The notes beneath the pieces are model-generated. The model did not search any database and was not told the DNA's origin. It saw only the letters and a list, made by a program, of their open reading frames with translations. The position numbers and the translations under genes were made by a program. 64,000 nucleotides of DNA from Branchiostoma floridae (lineage: Eukaryota > Chordata > Leptocardii > Amphioxiformes > Branchiostomatidae), in NCBI RefSeq assembly GCF_000003815.2, contig NC_049992.1, forward strand, positions 6,271,825 through 6,335,824, given 5' to 3'. Positions within the stretch are counted from its first letter, which is position 1. Each line of letters starts with the position of its first letter. This document shows, piece by piece, positions 34,351 to 46,590 of this stretch.

Positions 34351-36980
34351 TAATAGTGGGAGAGACAACCAACAAGCAATGCAATTCACAGTTTTGAAAC
34401 TGTTCCACCAAATGTCGCGATACAAAAACTTAGAATGTGTATACAGTGTCAAAAACATGGATAGGAAGTAAATAGAAAGTAAACGGAAAGAGAAAACATA
34501 TCCTATAGGCCCGCTGATTCACGGATATGGAGAAAGAAAGAATTTCAAGAGTGTCACGGATGATGAAGACCATGAGAAGTAAAAGACAACAACAGCAACA
34601 GCTACAAGTGGCTTCAGCACCAAGGATGGGACCAGTAGCGCGGTAAGAAACACGCACGTCACAGACACAACCATTTGGCGACGTCTAAAGCCGGCAACAC
34701 CAAAAGCTACCAAAAACCTGTGGAGTTATTTTTTAATTTTTTTTTTTCAATTTATTGGTTTGGCTGTTCCGAACACACAGCCAGGGCTGCCCAACTAGCC
34801 TATGGCTATTACAAAGGGCTAGCCCTGCTGACAAACACATAGACAATACATAAAAAGAACATTTATATATACATGGTGTAATACATCTCATCTAAAATGG
34901 AGTATATAACATCATATCGTCTGTATATACACGTGTATGACCTATGGAGTTATGTAACATTACGTTAAAAAGACCGGCAGGCAAAAATGACCTGACAGGA
35001 TCAAAAAAGAATTTAAAGAAATTTAACCCCCCAAATGACGGAAAATACTTTGTTAGGATATATGTTTCATCAGCTAGTCAGTAATTTTCTTGTGTGAGTT
35101 GATTTCCTCTTTTACGTAAAGCTTTGAAAATGTATTGTCGCATTGTCACTTTACTATGTCCTTTGTTTAAAAGTTTATTTTACCTGTCGTAGCAGTATGT
35201 AAAAGGAATGTTGGTCAAAAACTAAGATCGGTTTTATCAAAAGGGAAAAACGTGTTTTACAGATTACAGTGTTAGTAGCATATCTTTGTGTGATATTATT
35301 TAAAGAATAACGTAATGTGTAGTGAATGGGGGTGGAGACCGGTACATTGTACAGATACAAAGATGTTTTTATTCTTGAACCGGTCCGAAAAAAAACGACC
35401 TGAAAATAATCATTGCCGAACGAACCGATTAGAAAATGAACTTATCATATTAGGCTTATACCGATTCAAGAAAATCACAAGAACGAAGTAGATTACTTTA
35501 GAGAGTCAAAAGCAGATAGCGTTGTTTACACGAAGATAGGATTTTAAAACGCCAGTGGAAGTCCAGGTTCAGACCTGATCATCTGGACCTGAACCTGACC
35601 TGTACCTAGATTTTCGGCACCGGTACCCACCCCTAGTAGAGAATGTATAAAAACGTGAAGCCTGTATTATTGAAAGCTTTGACTTATGATGTGATGTCAA
35701 TTATATTCAAAAGTGCAACACCAAAATTTCTCTATTCTGTATAGTTATGAATTCTATATTTATAGCATTTGGTACGCGTAAGTCATGGTAGCTGTGCTAC
35801 AAAAAAGCCATTTTATATTTGTCACTGCTGTATAACTGTCATGTGTATCTATTAGGACTTTAATCATGTAGTCTGTATCCTTGTTACACATTGTACGACT
35901 CTTACCTATTCCCTCATAATCCTGATGAAAAGTGGCCGACAGTTTCTGTGAAAAATGTGATTCTAATGAAAAAAATAAATAAATGTTGTAGTACAAAAAC
36001 ATTATATGTCCTGTCTGCATTCGTGTCTACACCTGACTTGTGAATCTATAGAGCAAATGTATAAAAAAAATGATCGGGAAAACCTGGTTAATTTATCTAA
36101 TTTATTGATCTTCACAACGCAAATCGGGGGACTCCAACTCAGGACTCCTCAAGCTTTGAGACAGTCTACCTTAACCCTACGTGACGCCTCTTCATGCGCG
36201 AGTGGGCTGTAAACAAATTTAGCTTCCCAGTGTCACAAAAACTAACAGCTGGAAGCATAATCCTCTTAATTGAGGTAGTCAGGAAGAACAGGAAGCAAGG
36301 TCTTGTGGCTACAAATCTACCAAAACCGGGATGACGTGTTCTGCGCTACCAACTTAGTCATTCCATTGTCGAACTGTCAGTACGTAATAGTGGAGGGGGG
36401 GGGGAGTATTTCCTATTAATTGGATCGCACTTGACAGCAGGTGTTTTCAAATTTGCCCACTATTCGGGCAGTACATTAATAAGTGATTAGGTTTCTCTGT
36501 GCGAATCTTACGTGAGGGGTTTGACGGTTGCAATTTCTCCAGAGGGTCCGTTCACTTGTTTCTATCCTTGTGGTGACCTTTGATATTTCAAATCACAATT
36601 CACTTGAGCCATTTCTTCCGGGCATCTGGTTCATTTAGTGTGATTGCCACAGTCTTCAAATCCGCTTCTTTGAAGTGCGTCTTCAGAAATTGTCTTTGAT
36701 CATGTTTCATTAGTTTTCTGACGCATTCATTCAAAAGGATGTGAGTCCATGGCTTATGGGGGCACAAGATCTAATATTACTTAGCTCATAGGCTTTTAAG
36801 TTAATGTACTCGTGCTAAGCTGGCGTTTGTTTCATTTAGGTCACAGCAAGTGCATTTCACGAATGGTATACGAATGGCATCGCTGATATTTGTCCGATAT
36901 TTAGAAGAAAAATAGCATTCCCCTCAAGTGGTGGTTCTACGCAGAAGGTAACAAAGTCGTCTCAAAACCTTTCTCTGCGT
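34351..36980. other. Noncoding DNA after GPCR1
   Basis: Contains a LINE tail (34741-34850), a dispersed repeat with paired gacctg/ccggtaccc motifs (35340-35640, related to 56315-56800) and unique AT-rich DNA. No gene recognised. Confidence 0.45.
34735..34860 (-). mobile_element. LINE 3' tail fragment
   Basis: tttcaatttattggtttggctgttcc followed by acacagccagggctgcccaactagcc reads as the reversed 3' end of a LINE. No coding part remains. Confidence 0.35.
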
Positions 36981-36984
36981 AAAG

Positions 36985-38947
36985 CTAAGGGCACAACCCA
37001 CAGTACGCGCAAAATCATACGTGCTGTCTATACGTGTCAAAACGTGGGCAATGTTTTTGGGGATTCGTACTTAGTGGTAAGTACCGCCTCCGTATGAACT
37101 CGTAGGGAATCCGACGGATGGAGCACGCAGACACGCCGTACTACTTTTCTTCGGGCCTTCGGGCTGCAGATTCGACCGACACCCCCCTCCCCACCCTTTA
37201 ATAATAATCTTTATTGACACGACAAAAGTACAGCGACTTTCGTAAGGTCTACATGTATAACAACTACTTACAGTACAACTAAACACATATATATGGATAT
37301 CTATAGGTATGGATACATCAACCTAAAGGGTTTAGCATGTCATTTACACTATTGGTTCTACGGTATAAACAATCGTGGATATATTTGCCTACTTGTACAC
37401 AATGTGGATTATCGCTTCCCAGAATGTACTTGAATTTATCTATCGAACAGAGAGTAGCAAAGTCTTTAGAGGAAGTGGAAAGTAATGTGAACAGCTCTGT
37501 GCGTTTATCATCATATCGAGAACATTCCATAACGAAGTGACGTTCGTCTTCGATCTCATTTGGGCAGAATGGACAAAACCTCTGGTCACGGGGAATTTTA
37601 GAATATCTTCCGGCTTCTATATTTAGTTTATGACTACAGATTCTTATCTTTGTGATTGCTCTACGAAGTTCGAAATTGTGTACATTCGAAAGATACTTCT
37701 TTTGTCCGTATCTTTCCTTTAGCATAGAATAAATGGAAAATGTTGAGTTATTCTGGATAGAAGAATGCCATTCTTGAATGTATATATCCTGTAAACGGAG
37801 TCGTAATTGGTCGATTAGCGTATTAACATGATACAACCTCGGGTTTGTCCATACATACCCAAAACCATTATAGTTGAGAATGTCAGTTACGTGATTTGTC
37901 CAATCGTATTCACCGGAAAGTACAACATCATATGCTTCACGTAGTAAAGAATCTTCGGGTAAGTTTGCTAGACGGTGCCAGTATTTGATTAATTGTATCT
38001 CAGCGTTGATCGAAATAGGAAATGATCCTAACTCACCACGGATGCCGTCATTTGATGATTTTGCATGTACTCCAAGTAAACATTTTTGGAAATTCATGTC
38101 AATGGTATCAAATTCTGGGATACTAATATGTGAAGGAAGTCGTATGTTTTCAATTGCGAAGTTGTCATTTTCTAATTTCATTCCTGATGCCAGTCTCAAT
38201 AATCTATCCTTGTCTGATCTTTTCTTAAAATGGATGACGTAAGTATGAGTGAGGTCCGAAGACACACTCTTTCTAACAGTTGCAGGAAGATCTCCCTCTA
38301 AATGGAGTTTGTTTAAAAAGGAAGAGAAAACAGTTTTGGGTGAAGATTCTGGAATTTGTTTTGATACAATAATTTTGATTGTTTTAGAAGTTTGGTCAAA
38401 ACATGTGAGTTCGGCTCCGTACAGTAGAATAGGCAGTACAAACTTGTTGAAAAGGCTCATTCCTAAATGAATTGGAATGTTCTTTTCAGAGAATAAAAGT
38501 GACTTCAATTTGAATAAAGCTCTCATGGCTTTAGTCTTTAAATATTTTCTGGCTGCTTTAAACTTACCCGAGGAAGTCAGGGGAATACCAAGGTAAGTAT
38601 AACTGCCGGCTACTTGTATTTCTTTGCCATATATATAGAATTTGTTTGATAATCTGTTAATAGAACCTTTAGTAAAAACCAGTACTTTCGTTTTGGATAC
38701 ATTGACCCTTAATTTCCATTTGTTGCAATAAGCTTCTAGGTTATTGATACAATTCTGAAGCCCCTCTTTCGACAATGAGATCAAGGCTAAGTCATCTGCC
38801 CAAGATAGACAGTTGAGTGATTTAATTGTAAGGGGCCAGTACGGGCGACGCGCCTGCCCTATACAGCCTGAGCATTTTCAAAAATATCCATGCGGCCTCC
38901 AAAAAAACGTACGTAAAAATCGCACGTACGGTGGGTTGTGCTTTTAG
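36985..38947. mobile_element. TIR DNA transposon, copy 2, interrupted by a LINE
   Basis: The left end CTAAGGGCACAACCC (36985-36999) pairs with GGGTTGTGCTTTTAG (38933-38947, two mismatches). The first 200 bp and the last 115 bp match copy 1 (8486-10246). The middle, from about 37195 to 38830, is replaced by a minus-strand LINE fragment. Confidence 0.7.
37195..38831 (-). mobile_element. 5'-truncated LINE with open reverse-transcriptase frame
   Basis: A minus-strand frame is open from the 5' junction near 38831 to a stop at 37318, about 500 codons. It begins inside the RT domain at the catalytic block (LNCLSWADDLALISLSKEGL). It continues through the thumb (NKFVLPILLYGAEL) to a C-terminal CPFC...H...C knuckle (CPFCPNEIEDERHFVMEC). 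The 3' end is gtcgtgtcaataaagattatt. The endonuclease and the first RT motifs are missing through 5' truncation, the usual fate of LINE copies. No stop in 500 codons suggests a recent insertion. Clade not assigned. Confidence 0.8.
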
Positions 38948-39780
38948 CTGAAGAGAATGTGGTTACTAGTAGTATGACAACAAAATACCAGTGAACCACT
39001 AGTGTAAGTCTAATGAACCATTTATACATTGCGTTCAGACGCTCTCTAACTCATGTATTCCTTTATTCCGTTACCAATTCAACCATGCGAGACAAAGTCA
39101 AGACAGGAGGGCAAGAAATGTTATCAGTTACTTTCCAAATAATTGTAGCGAGAATATTTTAAAACTGACTGTTCAGTATCTTGTTGAGATATGTTTCAGT
39201 AGTACATGTTGGGCTATTTGGTATCTCGTATTACGCCGTAAATACTCGTCTCGCTGTTGCCATGGGAACGGGGTTCAAAAAGACTGCACCTGAAAGAATA
39301 AAGGAAAGGTAGCATGACATTCGTTACATCTGAATGTTATTATCCCTTTTTATATATTTGCATGCAATTTTATAGTGTTCTTCTTACTTACTATGTAAAA
39401 AATTGTAGGAAAATCTCATTTCTATATTGTTCGAATGTTATCTTGTGGACTTTTCAGGCCTCTTTCCAGGGTAAATTGGCATTTCCCCTTCATTTTGTTA
39501 GTAATAAGTTAAGAAGGAAAGGAGTTATAGCGAATAACGATCGCTGGGCACAAGAGACTTCTAGATCTGATTTGTTACACCATGTGTATGACGTCATAAT
39601 GTTTTATTGTCCCTTATATTGCTTATTCTAAAAGAAAATACGACACGTTCATACATACTACTACAACGAAAGAGTATTTATGTGCATCATAATGACAGCT
39701 ACAAACATGCGTTCGCGAATAATAATATCCATGGTTTGGAGTTACTAAAAATTCTTATTTTTTAATTAAACAACACTCAC

Positions 39781-42700
39781 CGCAGCGCCTGGTACCGGGC
39801 CGGGCGGCGGGGCCTGTACGGTCATAACCATCACCTGCTGTCCCCCCTCCTCCACACCGTCACGCAGGTTCTGGTAGTGAGAGTACACCACCAGACACCC
39901 GTACACCTGTACAGTTAACAGTTGTGTTTAACGCCATAGTCATGGCACGCTATAGTGAAAAATCTCATCATATGGTGTTGTCTTCACTAATTTTGTTTCG
40001 TCTTACTACATCAAAAAAAAAGGAAAAGAAGAAGAAGAACACACCAGCGGGGAAACATAACAAAATAACAGGAATGAAGACCTACCGTTATGATGAAGAC
40101 GATACCCCAGACGACCCAAACGCCGGCAAGATAGGGCACCAATATCGCCTGGACTAGGGCGCTTCCGGCGTCGTCGTCTCCCTACAAGGGAATGAAATAC
40201 AACTGTTACTGGCAAGAAGAGGGTCGTTTTGATGGGAATATATCACTTTAAACAGACAAAAACAGTCAGAAAAGGTCGCCTTAACTATGTCATGTTTGTC
40301 GTCCTAATTGCGAATGAAATACAACTGTCAATTTCGAGAAAATTGCTTTTATAGGAGTAACGTTATATCACCATATAGGGCACTAATATGGGGGTGAAAT
40401 GTTGCACTTTGTGTGTCGGTTTTTTTTGTCGACCGATAGCGAAGGATATAAAATTTTAGGTCTGACATCTGAGTGTTGACTACGCTTTAGAATCCTATTT
40501 AATCTGATTAGTCATTGGTCCCGAAGGTTGCCCTTTGACCCCACAATACTAAGAGATGTCAAACTGTCCAGTCGAACCGCAGGTCACCCTAGAACGCGTT
40601 ATTCTCGGCTTTTGTCGCGACCCGATTTGACCCCGCTGCAAGGGTGAAAACAACTGCCTGTTGTGCAACAAAAAGACCTCAGACCTACATAATGTTTATA
40701 CTTTTTCACATCTACAGGTTTTGCCCAGTACAACCATGTAGATATTTCCTACATTGTAAAATGACACTGAACGCTGCTGCTTTCGAAACATTAGCAATTT
40801 TTCGTCCGTTTATTTGTAGCTGTCTTTTTCAGTACAGTTCACCTTGATCCCATTAGTTAACCCCACAGCGTGATAGCCCAGTTCCTCACCTTTAAATTGA
40901 TACCAAAGTTTCCATGTTAATTTGAGGAGCAACTTTTTGCCCCGAAATTATGTAACAACATGTCAAATTCCCAGCGTCTTTTTTCGAACTACAAACCGCA
41001 CACACTGATCTTTCACTATGCTTTACAACTCTCTGACATGAAGTATTGATATCAGTTTGCTTGCACATGAATCCCACTTATTCTGGCTTCTGGATAATGT
41101 CAGTTTAATTTGGTAGGTTTCAGGAAGTCTATTTGCGACGGCAAGACATGAGCTGTTAGTTTTGTTAACTTTTCCAAACGCTGGTTGAACTTGCAACATT
41201 AGGCCTGACCCCCGCGGCACGAAAAATGGAACGTACCGGCTGGGTTCCATCGTTCGAACCCAGGTTCGGACCAGGAGTTCGAAACTGATTGACTCAAAAT
41301 CTAATGTGATTTTTGAAAAGTCGTATTTTGTACTAAAACCCTGTGTCAATGTACACTTGTCTATCATCATGTCACTTATTATATTGCATGTGACAGCCGC
41401 ACCCATTCCGCTTCTCTTACCAAGAAATGAGATCTGTGACACCATGCGAAATGTATAAGAATACGGTCTAAACACAGGGTAGTGTGCGTGGGTAGCTACA
41501 ACCAGACTGAAACTTCACCACCGTGATTTGCGTATGTTCGCACATAATTTCGGGGCAAAACGTTGCTCCTCAGATTTACCCGGTGACTTTGGTATCAATT
41601 TAAAGGAGAGAAACTGGGCTATCGCATGGTGGGGTTAGCTAATGGGATCAAGTTGATCTGTTAAAAAGGCAGCCACAAATAAACGGATCAAAACTTGCAA
41701 ATGTTTCGAAAGCTACAGCGCTCGTTGTCATTTTGCCATGCACGCAATAGGTACATAGTTGTACGGGTCAAAACCTGTAGATGTGAAAAAGTATAAACAT
41801 TATGTAGGTCTGAGGTCTTTTTGTTGCACAACAGGCACTTATTTACACCCATGCAAAGAGGTCAAACCAGGACAAACCGCGATCGGGCACATGACCTGTC
41901 GTAGAGAAGGCTGCGCAGAACGGATGCGCATAGAGCTCTGCGGTTCGACTGTGTCAGTCCTCCTGTGGCCCTCCTGCGACGTCTGGAGCCTGAAGCGAAC
42001 CACCCGCCCAGCCCTCGACAAGTTTTCGGCTTTGCGCGGTTTTTTGGACGCCCGCTTTTAGGCGGTCGTCTCAGCGCATAGGTGACTTTAGGCTCCAGAC
42101 GATTTCCGCATCACTTCATAACGGAGGGGCCGAGGACTAATTCAGGACAAATAGGATACTTTTTTTAACATTTTCTTCTTTCTGTTTCCTGTAAAAATTT
42201 AAAAAAAGAAAATCTTTTTTTAGTACCATATTGATTTGATTAAATGGATGACATCCGAGCGTGCATTAATTTTCAGCCGTTTCCTTTCTGAATAAAAAAA
42301 GTTTCAACCATTCCGTAATTTGTACGAATCAGCTGCAAAATGAACACATATATGCCTTAGATTGCAAAGAAATAATATCGGGAAACATATGCTAATGTCA
42401 TAGAATGCCATTGTCAAATTCAAGGCCAAAGAAGAAGATATCTAAGAGAACAAAAGCAAGAACTCTATTGTTCGGTATACCGTACCCTGTGTGCTCTGGC
42501 TTTTCTTCAGCCTTCCTGACCATTAAGATTTCATAATGATCATGAAGGCAACTTTTTCAATATAATCAGATCAGCATGGCCTAACTGAAAACGCAGCATT
42601 TTATGTTAGGCCTATATGTTTACTTACCGTGACTTGCAGGACTTGGAGGATGACAATAGTGACATATAGATTCACACCGAGGGCTGCGGCCGTACAGGCA

Positions 42701-45700
42701 ACGGAGAAAATCACCCAGGACAGCACCAGCTCCTTCAGTTTCTGTGAGTTTTCATGAAGTAAACAAAAATTATCAAGATGACGACGCGCTCAAGTTAAGT
42801 AAATGTAAATGTAACGTAATGTAAACGTAATGTAAATGTAAATGTAAATGTAAATGCAAGGTTCATTTTTGTGAGAGAGGGCAAATCCTAACTCCATCTG
42901 TCTAAGTGATTCCTGCGGGACACAGGTAAAATAAAACAACTTAAAATATGCGTTTGCGGGAAGTTTCTGTGATTCGAAATTTTTTATACAGTCAAGACGT
43001 TTAGGGGATTTTAAAGAATTAACTGATACTTTTTATTATGTCATACCTGTGACGCGATACGTTCGATACGGGTGTTCCGGACCGTGTGATAACTTTCCGT
43101 ATCACACAGGCTCCAAAGTTGTATCACACAGGCTTCCTTCGAGTAAATCGAACTATATCGAACGGGCCGAATACAGCACGGTTGAAAATTCGAATACCTG
43201 ATTCGGACGTTAGAATTGCTGTTGTTACAATCTTTTGTTCGAGGACACAACATTTTCTCAACTTCTAGTGCATTTCGCATCGAAATGTGTGTTTTCTCAG
43301 GTGGGTGTGACATAAATAAAATACAACACGGTGCATTCCGCATCACCCTCGGTCTCAGCCCTCCCGCGGGTAGGATCACCCTCCGGCCTTCGGGCGATCT
43401 TTCCCGCTGTCGGGCTGGTACCTCTGGTGATACGGAATACACCGTGTTGTATTCTATATTTAGTGCATTATTTCAATGAGAACGAGTGATTTACGTTCGC
43501 TATCAGTTTTCCGCCTTAAGCAGGGATACAGTAGCCTGGGTACCATCCGGATAGTAATTCGCTCCTATGTTCGCTTCTGCTATCCGTCTGGAGACTTGCG
43601 CATTCAAACCATTTGGTGGTAACGTCAGTTAATAAGCGAAGTAAGGAATGGGTTCTAGAGCACTCGTTCGATGACAACAGCCCGGCGCCTGCATGCGCAA
43701 GGGGACGCAGGGCTTTTCCGGTGTTGGAACACCGGTTCGAACGAGCGTTTGAACCCATTCCATAATTCGCTCATGAGTAGGGACCAATCAGCGCCTGCTT
43801 CCGAAATTTGGACGATTCCAGACGTTAAGATGGTCCGCGTTCCCAGACGGAAACACAGAGAAGCGACTGTATATAGTGTGCAATGAATGTCAGAGCAAGA
43901 AGCGACTGTATATAGTATATATTGAACGCCGGAGTGAACTACTTTCCGGATGGTACCCAGGCTAGGGATACAGTGAATCAACACGCAACTGTGAAATGTA
44001 TTATAGCTAAGATTGTTTATTTGATTGAACCTTTAGTTCTGTATTTCATACTTTATACATAAGAGATGACACTAGGAAAACCACGCACCTTGACCACGCC
44101 ATAGATCAGCAACGTGTCGATGATGATTCCCACGGAGTAGATGGCAAGGTTAACAATATCAGTGGTGCCTGGTAGATAAAGACAACGACAACACTTGTCA
44201 ATAACTGTGCAGAAGACAGGACAGTGGTATAAACAGTGAAATTTACAACATGCTATAGCAACAGCTAAAGTCTTTTAAGAATTATTTGACACCCGCATCT
44301 CTTTGAAGATCTCTTTAAAAAGACAGGATAAAACCTAGAAAAACACGTAGGGACATTTTATATTCGAATTTATAATGTTTTGTGTTATTCGGTTACCATA
44401 AGCGCGCACGTAGACTGAACACACACGTGATTGATTAATGTTATGCCATATCATACCCGGAGCACAAAAACGTTCGATATAGATTTACGAACCGGGTGAT
44501 ATCTTTGGTTATCACATGGGGTTCTACTGTAAGCACACAGACTTCCATAGAATATTTTGAACGCTGTCGTAAACTCAAAATATCGGACGTTGGAATCTAT
44601 GTTGTTTCATTGTTTTTTCTAGAACACCAAAATGTTTACCAACTTCTACAGCACTGAAATGTATGTTTTCTAGGTTGGGTAAAAAAAATACAACACGGTG
44701 TGTTCTGTAGCGCCCTCGGTCCCAGCCCTCCCGCGGTTCAAATCACCCTCCCGGCCTTCGGGCGATCCTGTGACCGAGATACGGTATACCTCGAATTGTA
44801 TTTTACTCCGAGGTACCAGCCCGACCGCAGGAAGGGTTCTATATATACAAACCAGTCGAAACATTGATATCGAACGTAAATACGGTCCGGGTATGATATA
44901 ATCTATAAGTATATACATATTTATTACATCTTAATTGATAGTGGATGTGGAAAGAAAATGTACCCACTCGCTGCCCCACCGGCGTCAATGATGTCTTTGA
45001 TAGCAGTGCCAATGCCAGCAAACTGCATGATCTGAGGGAACAGAGATACATAACAGCATTAGATCAAGTACCATTGTAACACAAGTTCACCTTTATTCGC
45101 GAGGTAACCTTTATTCGGTGCTTTTAAAAACATTGTATTAATTGATATCAAGTCGACGGACGGAAGTTTCAAATTACCACATTTTCAAAATATTGCAGTT
45201 TGAAATCACCTTTCGTAACTTGATATTGGTAAATCCCTGATTTTGTAATAGAGTAGAAACCGCTTAATTGCATGGCCTATTTGTCATTGAATTCCATGCA
45301 ATAATCCGGCTGGTGCAATAAATGCGAAGTTATCTAGCTGGACCGCACTGGTCTGGGATTCCGTGCAGTTAACAGACGTGTGCGTTAATCCGTTGTGCAA
45401 TTAACTGGCTTCTACTGTGCAACCATGAAAGCTGCTTGATACATCGGATAAAGGTTTTCCCTCGAATAAAAGAGAACTACCGTTAACTCTCCTGTTTGTT
45501 GGCGGGAACTATGCCACATTTTAGGCTATCATAACCACATTGTCTCGAGCGCCATATCATCTACGTGCTCTAATATTTAAAATATATCTCACAAGACTTA
45601 TGTCGGGTCTAAAGCTTATGAAAAAAGTTTTGCCTCAAGTACAAAATTATGGTCGGTAGATAGAGATACTGGCGTTTAGATCTAGAAGTGATTTAACAAA

Positions 45701-45930
45701 TACAGTGAAATGTAAAACAGAAATACACGAGGACAATGTTATGTTTTCATTTATGCCATGATGTGTTTTTTTCCTGTGTTTTATTTGAAGTGATCCAAAG
45801 TGGAATATTTCGTTTTTTGGATAAGCATTGAAAAGGTTCGGTTCGAACTTACCATCCAGATATTGGCGACCACGATGGACCCCGTCCGGACGGTACAACA
45901 GCCACAACAGCTATTCTGCAGGATCGCCAT
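39781..45930 (-). CDS. LAPTM-like tetraspan membrane protein L5 (3' end not found)
   Basis: Minus-strand exons in transcript order: 45853-45930, 44968-45031, 44089-44168, 42628-42741, 40086-40181, 39781-39906. Phases are 0,1,0,0,0 as in L3 and L4. About 186 residues are visible. It starts MAILQNSCCGCCTVRTGS; TM2 (NLAIYSVGIIIDTLLIYGVVK), TM3 (VLSWVIFSVACTAAALGVNL) and TM4 follow, then VYGCLVVYSHYQNLRDGVEEGG and a Pro-rich tail (QAPPPGPVPGAA). The last visible exon ends in gtgagt, so a short terminal exon must lie below 39780; I could not identify it. The exon-2 donor is a less usual A/gtgggt. A splice acceptor lies exactly 34 nt before ATG (exon edge 45964), the same distance as in L4. Introns hold a 433-bp MITE with a 9-bp duplication, the 1.4-kb foldback element and two copies of a palindromic repeat. 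Endolysosomal role inferred from the family. Confidence 0.8.
40569..41951. mobile_element. 1.38-kb foldback element with long inverted repeats (L5 intron)
   Basis: CAGTCGAACCGCAG at 40569 is inverted at 41938-41951. The arms stay similar for over 300 bp; for example ctgttgtgcaacaaaaagacct (40658) against aggtctttttgttgcacaacag (41812), and ccccgaaattatg (40939) against cataatttcgggg (41541). The central 580 bp are unique. No transposase frame is recognised. Confidence 0.75.
41980..42101. repeat. Short inverted repeat
   Basis: CGTCTGGAGCCT at 41980 pairs with AGGCTCCAGACG at 42090, directly beside the foldback element; it may be the outer part of that element or a separate MITE. Confidence 0.4.
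43035..43460. mobile_element. Dispersed palindromic repeat, copy A
   Basis: The outer part is gacgcgatacgttcgatac...atcacacaggc. The inner foldback runs 43321-43452, with ATACAACACGGTGCATTCCG against CGGAATACACCGTGTTGTAT. A second copy is at 44445-44890 in the same orientation, also inside L5, and a short piece lies near 53867-53935. Confidence 0.6.
43532..43964. mobile_element. MITE with 9-bp target duplication, copy 2
   Basis: The ends TAGCCTGGGTACCATCCGGA and TCCGGATGGTACCCAGGCTA are inverted. GGGATACAG at 43523-43531 and 43965-43973 is a perfect 9-bp duplication. It is the same family as 3160-3404 in opposite orientation, but with about 190 bp more inside, including an inner inverted repeat (aatgggttc / gaacccatt). 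Confidence 0.82.
44445..44890. mobile_element. Dispersed palindromic repeat, copy B
   Basis: Same order of motifs as 43035-43460 (cgttcgatatag, aacgttgg-type core, atacaacacggtgtgttctg, ccctcggtcccagccctccc), diverged. Confidence 0.6.
45078..45240. mobile_element. Palindromic MITE, copy 3 (truncated)
   Basis: Left end aagttcacctttattcgcgagg and inner arms tgatatcaagtcgacgga / aacttgatat are present; the right terminal arm is missing. It lies in the first intron of L5. Confidence 0.55.
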
Positions 45931-46036
45931 CGTGGAGTACGCCGCCTAGCAACGGTTGAACAACCTGCAGGCAAAACTGGTGTTGTGATAGGACTAGCTG
46001 ACAGGCGCCCTCTTCATGCTTGAAAACATAGTTGTC

Positions 46037-46104
46037 ATTATAACACACACACACACAACACATCGTAAACGCATACGTACTCGTGACCATACATACATAC
46101 ACAG

Positions 46105-46156
<52 letters not shown>

Positions 46157-46165
46157 ACACGCAAA
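46037..46165. repeat. CA microsatellite
   Basis: Pure (CA)n of about 30 units with flanking imperfect runs, upstream of L5. Confidence 0.95.
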
Positions 46166-46477
46166 ACACAAACACATACATACATGCAGGTAGGTTGGTA
46201 CATGTGCACACACATGCAGACACACGTGCGCCTGATTGACCTTGAAGCCAAGATTGCCAACATACAATGTACAATGTCCCGGAACGAAATCAATACAAAC
46301 TAAGAAGCTATTGTTCGTATATCAAGCACACGATAAGAAATGTACTATACACCTGACTTACCTTATTTTTCAGTGTCTTGACACAGCGGGGACGTAGTTT
46401 CATGTGTTTACGATTAACACTCGTCAGTTGTGTTGTCGAACGATGACTTTGGCGTTCCTTAGCAACTGTCACGCCCC

Positions 46478-46590
46478 TTGTTCGTTTGTTCGATGTTTCG
46501 ATTGTTCGGGAGCGTTCCGGAGCTTTCGATTGTTCGGGAGTTTTTGATTGTTCGGGAGCTTCCGATTGTTTGGGAGCTACGGGAGCTTTC
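46478..46590. repeat. Short tandem repeat (gattgttcgggag(c/t)tt)
   Basis: About five to six imperfect units of gttcgggagctttcgatt, in which the alternative frames read FDCSG or PELSIV repeats. Confidence 0.75.

Noticed and set aside
41023-41475. 150-codon minus-strand frame
   Set aside because: Lies in the centre of the foldback element, shows no recognised domain and no transposase motif.
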